Source: Dissophora ornata (Eukaryota > Mortierellomycota > Mortierellomycetes > Mortierellales > Mortierellaceae). Taken from it: 25,689 nt of DNA. Every line of letters starts with the position of its first letter. Positions within the stretch are counted from its first letter, which is position 1. This document shows, piece by piece, positions 11,406-22,900 of the stretch. Below the pieces are notes generated by a model. The model was not told the DNA's origin, ran no database searches, and worked only from the letters and a program-made list of their open reading frames with translations. Location of the stretch: NCBI GenBank assembly GCA_025201705.1, contig MU617044.1, forward strand, positions 1 to 25,689, given 5' to 3'. A program made the position numbers and the translations under genes.

Positions 11406-14400
11406 ATGGGCTCGTGGCGATGCACCCCTGACATGGAGACGTGCCTGTCGGACAGGTAAAGCAACCCGACACTGGGCTACTCAACGTGTCGCATTCAATC
11501 GAAGCAAAAACCGCAAGGCCGTTAAGAAATACAAGCGATCGACCTTTTTCACACTTCAAAAAACATTTCTTTTTCCTGCACCTCCGCAACATAATAGTTT
11601 GTTGCAACTGATCCCGACGTGCATCATCGTCTTTTCCTCACTCGCATTCATCTCGGCAGAGTGTGGTCGACAAGACCGTCGACGACATTACCACCAGTTC
11701 TCAAGTGAAGTTGTGGTTCAAGGTGAAAGCCAGGCCGACCTGGACACCGACGGCTCTGACAACAACCGACTGATCAAACCGAGACGTACCTTCTCGTTGT
11801 CGCTTCTCCGTTGTCTTGGCGCGTTCACTCAGATCGGTATTTACGCGTATCTAGCTTCTCGGAAGCTGGATAATCAGAACAACTCGGGGCCTGGACCTGG
11901 ATTGCCTCCAGTCGAAGGCGGAGGCAACGGCACTCATTTTAGCATGGGAACCGGACCTAGGATACTGGGAAGAGAAATTAATGAAGAATGGCCATTATGG
12001 CTGCCGGTCATGCACGGGATCATTTGGGTATGCGGGTATCGAGGAGGACTAAAGAGCTAGCAATTGACGATGGTCTTTAAAGATGTATATCTGATCCTTG
12101 CTTCTTCATCAATTGCATTTTTCAATGGATAGATCTATGCGTCGATTCTCTCCGTGGTGTCGTTGCTTCACCCTCGACTTTCCTATCCTTACCGCCTGCC
12201 ATTGCATCTGGACATTATTTATCTCACAACAGCAGGCGCGGGACTACTGCATTTCATGAACAACGATTTCGGAAGACCCATTGGACTTTGGACTTTGGAC
12301 GACCAGATGTCGGGCCTCTCGGCCTTGGTTTCTGGTATTATGATGACAACCACACTGGCTACGAAGCCTCTTGTTCCTCCTCAGCCTATCAAGGGACCCG
12401 AGAAGCGATCCAGAGGAGTAAGTCGAAATGACATTTCTTGCACCTTGTTTCATCACAGTTTAATGGGAATATCTCAGCAAGGAGCTAAATCAACCTCGTA
12501 TTTTAGGTGATTTCTCCAGAGACGCGATCATCCTTGTATGCTAGGATCGCGTTCACGTGGCTCCAACCCATGGTAATCAAATCCTACAAAGGAAAGCTGG
12601 AGGAGACAGATGTCTGGCAGGTGGACAAAGCAATGAGAATCAAGACGGTCTTTCAGGACTACTTGGAAGAGAGGTATGCGCATCTTTGAACATCCAAGGT
12701 GTCGACAGATTCCACACAAAAAGTGAAGTCAAAACACTCACACCATTTTTTTTTTCTATCGTGAGTTAGGAGGCCAACGGTTTTTGTTACGATGCTTTAT
12801 TTGTTCCGCGTGTATCTGGCCAAGCAGCTCCTATGGGCTGTTACGTGGGCTGGATTAAGTATGGTGCCTCCGCTTGTGGTGTTCAAATTGCTTCAATTCG
12901 CACAGGATGTCTCGACCTACAACCGCAATGAAGCCATGTTCTATGTGGCAATCCTCCTGGCCTCCATTATTGCCCGCTCAGCTGGTAGGACTTTGTGTCG
13001 TCTGGATTTCTCCTGTTAGGGAGGGGAGATTACTTCAAAGAATCGCTTGTTAAATGAAGTATTGCACTGGCTCTATAATAGTATTGCAGCGCGGTTTGCA
13101 CGTAGGACAGCGTGTAGGTACGAAGGCAATGGGAATGGCGAGTGGGTTGATCTACGAGAAAATGTCCCTCCGCAAGGACATGGACCCAGCGGATTACGAT
13201 ATCTCTGGTAGGTTTCGAGGAATTCCAATCCCACCTAAAATCGCTGCTTGGGGTTAGAGTGTGCCATCGTTGGTTAATTCCTAAACGATATCGCGCTATT
13301 TTCTTCATCACCGACGCTAGATCTCATGGCCGTGGATGTGAAGCATATTGGGCAAGGGTGGAGACACTGCTTCTACCTGATGATATACCCGGTAGCATTC
13401 ATTCTGGCGACGTTCCAACTTTATACATACATCGGACACTCCGCGTGGGCTGGAGGAATGGCGGTTGTAGCATGGTACCCGATTTCAGCTGTGGCCAGCT
13501 TCCTATTCTCGGGACGGTTCGATGCAGCACCACCAAAGATGGACCGCAGTAATGCCCTTGTGTCTGATGTAAGTGGCTATTTTGTTTGCATCGCCAAGAA
13601 TAAGAAAGCAGGTTCTTTGCGAAATAGATACTAACTGATGCTGTGTTGCGCACACTTTTGCAGTTCCTGGCCAATCTGAAGGCCATCAAATATCTTGAGT
13701 GGGAAGAGGTCCTGCTGAGCAAGGTTTTGAAGGCACGCGAGGAAGAGCGGAAGCTCAGCTCCAAGACCGCACAACCCGTTCTGGCGTTAATCTCTGTGCC
13801 CCTCGGCGGAGATCTTATTCATGCATTTGTCATGACAGTCATCCTCTCCGCCTTTTCGCTTTATTTCGGCCAACTCTTGACCCCATCAATCCTGTTCACG
13901 GTGTTGATCTTGGTGGACATCCAGACAAATTCCATTAACGTAAGTCTTTTCATCACTTATCTACACCGATACCTTATCACTGGCGGTTGTGCATCTCGTA
14001 TATCAATTACTTATTTTCGTTGTACATGTTTTTAGTCCTTGCCTTCAGTTATAATCACACTCAGAGATATGTTGGATTCAGTGGTACGAATCAACGACTT
14101 TTTGGCTGACGATGAAAACGAGCGCGACACAGCTGTGATCAGGGACAGGGCGATGGCCCGGAGAGCCAACATTCCGATCATCGGCTTCGTAAATGCATCT
14201 TTTGTCTGGCCCGTCGCTAGGACTACTAATCATCGCAACCAACCCCTCTTTGTTGACGAGCCCGATGAGGAATACGACGATGGTAATAACGCGGATGGGG
14301 ATCGCAATAGCAGGAACAAGAAGAAAGCAGATTCAGGTCAGAACACAGGCGACCATACAAACTGGATCGTTCGAACGCTCTCGCTGTTCGGATACTCACT

Positions 14401-17400
14401 CCCAGCTTCGCAAGGTTCTCAACTGCCGCCTAATGCGCGTCAGGGCTACGGTGCTGGCCTTGGCTCAGCCCCTGTGCAGGTCTCCGAGGAAGAATTTGTG
14501 CTCAAGAACATTAACCTATCGTTCCCGCCGAATCAAGTCTCGTTGGTGACCGGTACTAGGAGATCCGGCAAGTCGGCGCTCTTATTGGCGTTGATCGGCG
14601 AAATGACCCGTACCTCTGGAAAGATTTATTTGCCACGAACAGATTATTACCATGGCAGGCAAGGTTACGGCAGTGATGTTGCCTATGTCGCGCAGGACCC
14701 TTGGTTGGAGATCGGTGGCAGCGGCAGTATCACTGGCGGCAGTACAGGCCGTAGCACTGTTAGGGACACTGTCTTGTTTGGAACTTCATTGGATGAGGAG
14801 CGCTATACTCAGGTTTTGAGGGCTTGCGTGCTTGAGGATGAACTGAAGGGACTTCCGAACGGGGATATGACGATTATCGGCGATAAGAACGTTGTTTGGT
14901 CAATGTCATTGAAGCAGCGCATCTCTTTGGCACGCGCTATCTACTCTGACGTTTCGCACATCCTGATGGACGACTGCCTGAGCTTTGTGGATGTCAAGAG
15001 TCGTCACTATATCTGGAAGAACTGCCTGTATGTCAACTTTGCTATCAAAAGAGTCCCTGCAACGATCGTGTATCACTATGTTTATTCTAAATCCGATTTA
15101 TCGGTTTGAAATATAGGTTGGGCCCTCTTGGGCAGAACAAGACGAGAATCATGGTCACCAACCAGCTCCATGTCAAGACCTACTTGAACGATGTTGACTA
15201 TGTCGTAGGACTGGATCAAGGCATTGTCCTTGGCCACGGGTCCGTCAAAGATGTTCTTAGTCAGGGCTGGATTCGCCAGGCACCCGGCTCATCCTCTATT
15301 CCTACAACTATCATTCCAGGAGCTAGTGTCCCCGCCAACATGGGTCAGCTTCCTCCCAGACAGGACTTGCCTGCACAGGCACCGGTTGATGGCCTTCAAT
15401 CCAACGCTGCATCACAGGAACTTCGGCCTTCGAAGAGCAAGAATTTGCCGCTGAACAAGATGAGCAGCCTGACCGACTATGATGACCTGGATTCAACCTT
15501 GAGTCGTGAGACTGCTGCCGGGTTCAAGGTTGGATGGACCACCTTTAGCACTTATATCTTCTCGCTGGGCACGGCCTTGTTTCTTCTGAGCGCCTTTATG
15601 AGTTTGTTCCTAAGCCAGGCATTATTTGTGGTCCGTATCGGATGGCTGGGTATTTGGGCCGAGAATGAAGCCTGGGATGGCGGTGTGCCTCTGCAAACCA
15701 CGGTTCATAACCGCTACCACCATCAGCCGGGCGATGATACCCCTGACAAGGAGGTCATCTCACACTACGGTTACATCGGTATTTTTGCTGCCCTCGTTGT
15801 CATCCGCGCATTGTTTGTGATCGCGAACGCGTTCTTCCTGAAATCGGGCGCCAGTACAGGAGCCGACAGAATTTACGCACACCTTCTCCAGAGCGTTGCG
15901 TCCGCTCGCCTCGGTGTATTTGAGATCAATGCCGAGAAGGCTGCGACCTCCCTGCCCGGAGAATCTGGTGGGTTGTTCTCGAAGGGCACCATTAACGGCC
16001 TCCGAGACTGTTTCCAGAGGGATTTAAGTGGGCTGGATCTGAAACTTGCAAAGGAGTTTTGGCAGTTCGCGTCGGACTTTTTGGCGATGGTGTTCATCCT
16101 TGTGCTCCTTGTCTTTGTTCAGCCCTTTATCTTGGTCCCCCTTGTCGTGGTCTTCTTCTTGTTGAGCTCCGTTACTCTTCTGGGATTGGGTCTATCTAAG
16201 GAAATGCACAGGATGGCTATTCGCGCTGACCGTATGAACAAAGATCAGTTCAGGCATACGTTCAGAGGACTGCCAACCATTCGCGGTTACGGACTCGAGC
16301 GTCGTGCGATCAAAGCTGGACTTGCTCAGGCGGATGTCTATCTGAAGACCACATACTTTGGCGCCTGCGCTGATCGTTGGTTGCACTGGAAGGTCGATCT
16401 CATTGGCGCCTTTATTCCCTTCTCGTGCGCCGTCATGATTTTGCAGAGGATTGAGACTTTGGATCCTGTGCTGATGGGTCTTTCATTGTACCTATCGTTG
16501 CAATTCAGCGACAAGCTCTTGGACACCCTGTTGGGCTTTGGCAGAATCCGGAACCGACTTCAGTGGGCATTGGAGAGGACTAGACGCTACATTCATGAGC
16601 TGAATACGAACGAGCATAAAGAGGGTGCTAAAGTTATCCCGAGCAAGAGACCTCCGGCAGGCTGGCCCCACAGTGGTACTGTTGAATACATAAACTACGC
16701 GTGCAATCGCTCCGAGGCTAATCGCAACCCTACAGCTGTCCCCAAGACACCCAACAAGGCACCTGCAGCAGCAGGAGATCAGACCGAGGTCGTAGAGATC
16801 CTTTCGCGCGACGGTCCCACGGGACCCCCCCCTGCCCCTCCTGCCCCTCCTGCCCAGGCTCCTTACCAGTACCAATATCAGAACAGTCCAAACATGTACC
16901 AGAACCAGAACCAAGCCCAGCCCCAGTATCAGCCACAGGCCCAGTATCAGCCCCAAGTCCAGTATCAACCCCAGGTTCAGTATCAGCCCCAAGTTCAGTA
17001 TCAACCTCAGGCTCAACCTCAGGCTCAACCCCAGGCTCAGCCGCAGGCTCAATACCAGCCCCAGGTTCCTTATCAACCTCAGGTTCCGTATCAGAGCCAG
17101 AACCCTGCCAATATACCCCTACCGCCCGACCTTTCGCTGTCAACACCCCTCGAAAGTAGCACCAACAGCATCCGCACCAACACCGCCGTCTCTGCCGCCA
17201 ACACCATGGCCTCGACCACCAGCCATCTCAGCGCAGCAAGTCGTAACAGTAACGCCACCAACGGTACATTCGTTAGCAGTCAACACGGATACCCGCCTTT
17301 TGCGTCTGAGAACTCGATTGCAACTTTGGTCCCACTTCCGACACCTTCGTCGACGTTTATGCGGACAAATGCGGTGCCGGAACCGTCAGCTCCGATGGAC

Positions 17401-19117
17401 CAATTGGCAGCTTTGGATCAGACGGAGGTCGTTCAAGTCTCGGACGTGAACCTGCCGGATCCGATGGAGAACAGGTATGACGCCCCGCTGCCTCCGCTCC
17501 CACCATCGGCCCCAGCATTGAAGGCGAATGAATCGAGTTCTAACCCGACAATCAAGAAGGATGACACACCGAGCAAGGCAGCTCCATCCATTGGAGGTGC
17601 AGGCGTGGGCGCGGGCGAGGCTGGGCTCACACCTGAGTTTGCATTTGGACCGATCACTTGTACGATTCAACCAGGTGAAAATGTCGCGGTTGTGGGACAG
17701 TCCAAGAGCGGCAAGAGCACGTTCGTATCAAGTCTGTTCCGTATCTGGGACTCTGCGGAAGAGGAGCATATCCGTGCAGCGCGCGCTGCAGAACTAGCCA
17801 ATCCTAAAGCCAATGGGAATAAGAATGCTGCTCCAGCCCCCATTTCATCGTCATCTGTTGGTGGCGCCCCAGCCCCGTCGACAGCAAAGAAATCGCCACT
17901 GGGATTCTTATCCAAGATCACCAAGCCCAAAGCTATGCATGGACCCATGCCGGATCTGGGTATGATCAAAGTCGATGGACTGGATATTGCGCAGATGGGG
18001 CTTTCGGATCTGAGGTCCCGATTTGCGTACCTGTCGCAGCGTGGAACTGTCTTTGCGGGCACTGTCCGTTTCAACCTGGACCCTCGCGGTGAACATGAAG
18101 ACGCAGAGTTGAACGATGTTCTCAAGACGTGCTTCCTGAGCGATCGACTCAAGCTCGATACGGAGCTGATTACCCCAGCAACCGCGAACGTTTTGACTGT
18201 CTCTGCTGACGGATCCAAGACCGCGACTACAGGTGCTGCCCCTGTATCCAGGATTTCAAGGTACAGAAAGAACTTTTTCAGAAGAAACCGTGCCAGTGGT
18301 TCCAGCAAGGGCAAGGGCAAGGGCAAGGACAAAGATTACAGATCCTCGGTCTCTGCGCCTGCAACCGTGGGAGCCTCGCTTGGTCGTAATTTGCGAGCCG
18401 TAATGGAAGGTGATGATATTTCAGAGGTGGGACAGCGTTTGATGGATGAAGGATCTGATCAACATGCTACCGACGGTGACGACGAAGGCGCTGCCGATGA
18501 CTCTGACTCTGACGATGATGAGTTCGAAGACGACACCCGCGTTGATCTTGATACAAACGAAAGGCAGCTACTGAGTCTTGCACGTATTCTGGTGCAAAGA
18601 TCGAATGTGGTCGTGCTGGACAACTGTTCATCCAAGGTGACAGATCTGACGGCCCAAAGGATTGACCAAATTTTGCAGCAGGAGTTGAAGCACGCGACGA
18701 TCCTATTTATTGGACACAGGCTGGATCAGATTGTGGCGAGGCACAACAGGATCTTGGTACTCAATCACGGCCATATTGTTGAATTCGGTAAGCATTGGGG
18801 TTGAAAGTGTCACTAATATGCTTCGTTCTTGCTATGACGAGATGATCATGCATTAACACGGCGCTACCTACACAATCACGATAGATACGCCGATGGCGTT
18901 GTTGAACAAGCCCGACGGAGAGTTTAGAAGAATCTGGTAAGCCCTTTTATTTTGTTCTTACTCTTTATTTTTATTTTAATGTTGATTTAGTCTACTTTCT
19001 CGCTTTATTCATCTTGTTTACTTTATCTTCTATGTGTAATAGCAATCCCGACGGACCAAACTTCTCATCACTTGTGTCACTTGCTAAAAAGCAGCAGGTG
19101 CAGCAGCAGGCGCAGTA

Positions 19118-19118
<1 letters not shown>
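11406..19118 (+). CDS. Long-form ABCC (MRP-like) transporter with degenerate nucleotide-binding domains
   Basis: The exons are 11406-11455, 11598-12027, 12133-12417, 12507-12673, 12770-12984, 13082-13207, 13321-13568, 13664-13939, 14036-15027, 15117-18787, 18885-18936 and 19043-19118. All introns are GT-AG (89-142 nt) and the sum is 6,588 nt (2,195 aa). The ATG sits in CACCATGG. Order: TMD0 of about five helices (residues 17-230), an L0-like linker with SPETRSSLYARI, TMD1, NBD1, TMD2, NBD2. This is the topology of MRP1/Ycf1-type full-length ABCC proteins, which export or sequester organic anions and conjugates at vacuolar or plasma membranes. NBD1 has Walker A GTRRSGKSA (772-780), a Q-loop YVAQD and Walker B LMDDCLS (D911, D912). 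Its signature is WSMSL and its H-loop His is replaced by N945. NBD2 has Walker A GQSKSGKST (1790-1798), a Q-loop near Q1904 and H2130. Its signature is LDTNE and its catalytic Glu is replaced by N2099. Three low-complexity insertions interrupt NBD2. The protein is about 650 aa longer than a typical ABCC. Substrate unknown; it may bind rather than hydrolyse ATP. Confidence 0.9.
16857..17100 (+). repeat. Gln/Pro/Tyr hexapeptide coding repeat in the ABCC gene
   Basis: Tandem 18-bp units encode QYQPQV/QYQPQA hexapeptides, with 12-bp QPQA units in the middle. A short PAPPAPP run precedes the array. It sits between the end of TMD2 and Walker A of NBD2, inside an insertion of roughly 290 residues. 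The reading frame stays open throughout, which supports translation. Unit number is likely polymorphic because the units are nearly identical. Confidence 0.88.
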
Positions 19119-19161
<43 letters not shown>

Positions 19162-19187
19162 AGCAGTAGTAGTAGCAGTAGCGTTAG
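19092..19187 (+). repeat. CAG/CAA/TAG trinucleotide repeat at the end of the ABCC gene
   Basis: A trinucleotide tract begins in the last codons of the ABCC gene and runs past its stop. The stop TAG (19116-19118) lies inside the tract. It is followed in frame by 7 CAG, 5 CAA and 4 CAG codons (19119-19166) before further TAG triplets at 19167-19175, 19179 and 19185. The stop differs from the repeat unit CAG by one base. Confidence 0.93.
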
Positions 19188-19325
19188 TTAGAAAACTCAA
19201 TGGACTACAAACGCGTTTCAAAATTTCAGAGGCGCACATGCAGAGCGCATCTCCAGAATTTTTTCACGGGGTGTCATCGGTGACACTTTAATTTTTTGTG
19301 GCTTAAGCAAAATGAACTCACTTTT

Positions 19326-19364
19326 GTAAAAAAACAGCACTTCACCAAAGAATGACACCTCTTC
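19326..19364. repeat. Diverged copy of the AACACTTC/TGACACTTC repeat
   Basis: This stretch carries the same order of motifs as the tandem units at 19727-19850: an A-rich run, GCACTTCA, then GAATGACAC and CTTC. It overlaps the left end of the foldback element, which links the two repeat families. Confidence 0.5.
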
Positions 19365-19448
19365 ACTGAAGACCTTACTAGTTTTTATACTTTCGAAAGT
19401 ATAAAAATCAGTAATGCTTCGTGAAGTGTAGTATTGAAGTGTCATTCT
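19349..19448. mobile_element. 100-bp foldback (MITE-like) inverted repeat
   Basis: The element is bounded by perfect 10-bp inverted ends, AGAATGACAC at 19349-19358 and GTGTCATTCT at 19439-19448. At its centre is a perfect 26-bp palindrome (19382-19407), with arm TTTTTATACTTTC followed by its reverse complement. The sequence between ends and centre also pairs imperfectly (CTTCACTGAAG and CTTCACGAAG as arms, then TTACT). The whole would fold into one hairpin. No coding capacity and no clear target-site duplication were seen. It may be a MITE, or a hairpin formed by local inversion of the neighbouring repeat. Confidence 0.65.
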
Positions 19449-19726
19449 ATTTCTAACCAGCAGAACCAAACGCAGCAAAATGATTTTTTTTAAATCTTTT
19501 TCTATACTCTTTTCCATTTCTTCACTCCCATTGTCCTCTTCTCTCCTCTCTCTCTCCCCCATCCCCTCGATACTCTCCCATGATATGTATTCCGAGGACC
19601 TCTGATGCGCAACCATCGATTTTTGACGCTCCCAGAGATACAAGAACGAATACGTTCACTATCTCATGTGGTGTAGGAAAATGAAGGAAAAGTGAGGACA
19701 TTTGAGGGTTCAAAAAAAAAAAAATC

Positions 19727-19850
19727 GAAAACAACACTTCAGCTGAGGCAAGGTGACACTTCATTTTTGAAAACAACACTTCAGCAGAGGGAATGACACT
19801 TCATTTTTAAAAACAACACTTCAGCTGAGGCAAAGTGACACTTCATTTTT
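19727..19850. repeat. Three tandem ~42-bp units with TGACACTTC motif
   Basis: The units lie at 19727-19768, 19769-19808 and 19809-19850 (42, 40 and 42 bp). Each reads A-rich AACAACACTTCAGC, then GAGG, then TGACACTTCATTTTT. A partial GACACTTCGTGACG follows at 19851. They lie between the convergent ABCC and BYE1-like genes, 66 bp beyond the latter's stop codon. Confidence 0.88.
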
Positions 19851-19915
19851 GACACTTCGTGACGTGATGACAGCTCCTATTGCGAGCGATGGGATTTATT
19901 TATTTGTTTTTGCAT

Positions 19916-22900
19916 TTACGACCAATCTCGCCTCCTAGCATTATCAGGCCTTGTTTGACGCGGATCATCAGGTCGATACTGCCCCTGCGGATGCTGTGGC
20001 GAATAGCCCTGCTGTTGATGAGGATACTGCTGATGCTGAGGTGGTAACTGTGGTGGTTGAGGCGGCTGAGGTGGTGGTGGACGGAAGCCAGGAGCGAAGG
20101 GCGGTTGCTGGAGCTGTTGATGCTGTGCCAAAAATGCTTGAAGCTGGTGTGGTGGGATAGGTGGCATGGGCGGCATTGGGGGCATGGGTGGTCGGCCTTG
20201 CTGAGGCATCAAGTGTGGAGGCAGTGGCGGGAACCCAGGCGGCGGAGCGAAAGGCATACTCGGTTGTTGCGGCATAGGCAAGCCAGGTGGCGGGGCTCTT
20301 GCAAAGTATGCCTGATGCTGCTGCTGTTGTTGCTGCTGCTGTTGGAGTGGTGGCTGTTGTTGGTTCTGGTTCTGCTGTTGCTGTTGCTGTTGCTGATGTT
20401 GGTTGAACTGGGCCATGGTCTGGGTCAGGTTCATAGTCAAATTGGCAGGCAATCCCGCAATAAGACTCGACGCATTAGCACTGCTCAATTGTTGCGTCAC
20501 CGCTGCTGCAGCAGGCGTCAGTCCTGTGCCTGATGAGCTTGAGGTCGCGGTGACTGACGGATTGCCAGACGGAAACAACTGGTTGACAAGTCCTTGAAGT
20601 TCCTGGAGAGTGGGTACCTTGATCGGTGCTGCAGATGCCGGGACTGGCGTCGGCGCCGAGGAAGTCAGGTTCGGCATAGGCGCCGCCGCCGCCGCCACTG
20701 TCATAGGCGTTCCGATCGAGAAGGGCGAGGACACTCCAGGCGCCTGTTGACGTGGCGAATGGATAGCAGGCACATATCCACTGGTTTGGGACTCTCTGCT
20801 ATCGTGTCGTTCGTGATGTGTCGGGTACGGACGCGAAGCAGACACGTTCGACTGACGAGAATGACTTGGGCTTGCTCTGGAATGAGATGGCGAATGTCCA
20901 TGGTGAGGCTGTGGCTGATGATCTCGGTGATGAGACGATGCTTTATTGACAACCAGCACTCCAAACAACGCGTCCTTCCTGGTCTGATCCGCACCACGGG
21001 TCAAGGCCCGTTCCTCCACCAGGCCGTGCAAGTACCCCGGAAGCGCGTCTTTGGCGCCGACAGGCACCACGTACAAATCCTTGACTAGCCGTCCCTTATG
21101 TGGCACGACTCCATTGCGGCTCTTCTGGTAAAAGTACCGGAACAGGGTCTCGAATTCACCTTTCCGCTTCTCAAACGAAGCCGAAGACGCATCTTTGTCG
21201 TCAATTTCAAACTGCACAACGAGGACCTCCTTCGTTGGAGACTGTCGCTGCTGTGTGACATAGCTTTCAACAGCCGATGTCGCAATACGGCCATCAATTG
21301 ACACTGCTTTGGTCATGATATCAGTCCATCCAGGAGCAATCATTTCTGCGAATGGGTCCGTGGTCTGTCGTCCTGAGATGATCCTGTTGCCTCCGACTTG
21401 AATGGCCTTGGCCAAAAACTTGGCGACTTGGTGCATGTACAGGGTGCCTTGCCAGACTGGAAGCGCTTCACGGCGAGCAGAAGCCGTCTTCTTTTTCAGG
21501 CTTCGCTCAATTTCCTCCAACATAAATGGCGGTGGGGAGTCTGGGGGCGTTGTCGATTTCAATGCAGGCGTTCCTGACGGCGACGGCGACGGCGAGTAAG
21601 GCGACGGCTCTCTGGGCAGATACGAGGACGAAGTCGACCCTCCCGCCTGCCCATCCTGACCCGTGTTGACAACCTTCTGACGTTTCTCGCTCGAGAGAGC
21701 ATCATTCAGAATCTCTTCACCCGAACGTTTATTAGTTTGAATTCTCGCCAGCAGCTTATCCAGGGCCTCGGTTGCCGGTGTTCCCGTTGGTGTTGACGAA
21801 CTTTGTGGTACTTGAAGGATATTCTCCGCCGGTTTGTCTTCAGGCGCATCCTTGGCCACGTCTGCTTTCGATTCCAAATCCTTGTCATTCTTGTTGTCAG
21901 TTTTATCGTCCGAGGAGGACCCGGAAGATTCGCTTTTCATGGACGGTCCAGGAATGAAACTGACATCACCCTTGTGTGTCTTCTTGATAAATGGCTCCTG
22001 CTCGATGGTTAGCACAGAGTCATGGATACTCCTCTTCCTCACTTCTTCGGCAATACTCTGAAGCTCAGGATTGGCAAGCTCTTCAGGAGTGAGACGGACA
22101 AGCTCGTGAGGCTCTAGTTCCCCAGACAACACACGGGCACGAAGGCCCTCATTGTTTTTATCCTTCAGATTGAAAAACAATGATCGGTACTTGGCTTTGT
22201 AATCTTTGCCACACCCTGATTGACCTGGTGTCGCTGTGAACATATACAACTCCTTCTCGATCAAAGCCGCCAGTTTACTCGCTTGCTCAATGTCAGCCTC
22301 TTTCTGCTCCGATTTCGTGTCAAATGCCACCATCAAACTCTCGGCGAGACCCTTGAGTGCAGTCGCCCGAACTGGGTTTTGCTCCGCCTTGGGCGATCCT
22401 GGTGATTTAGGCGTAACAGGAGATGATGGTTGGGCAGGAGATGACAGTTTTCTTGCTGAGGAGGCAACGGCCCTTACAGGAGGGATGACAATAGCTGCTG
22501 GCCTGTGGTCCTTGTTCATTACTGCTTGCGAAGCTTCGAGCTCGATCCCCTTGATGGCGCACTCCTCACTACAGAAGTCACTGGTTGCTCTGGCTTCGTT
22601 CAGACATGTCGGCAATGCGCAATCTCTTGCATCCTATGGAGATATGATGGATAATGTTAGCAATTCGGTCTCGTTGACAATATCGCGATATTGAACTAGA
22701 ATATTGGGTTTCTTACTGAAAGTTTTGATGACTTTTGTCCCTGGACTCCGAGGTTGTTCTTTGCTCTTACTATGAACGGGTAAATGGAAGAGTAGGGCAG
22801 GCGACCAAGCGCAATTGTAGAAATATAAAGAAATATAGAAGAGTATACCGTGTCAACATTGAGTCCTCAAAATCGTTTTGGACCACTCGTCCCGCGTACA

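Noticed and set aside
16492..17146. Minus-strand ORFs rich in Leu/Gly or Glu/Pro opposite the YQPQ repeat
   Set aside because: Low-complexity shadows of the CAG/CCC-rich coding repeat on the + strand.
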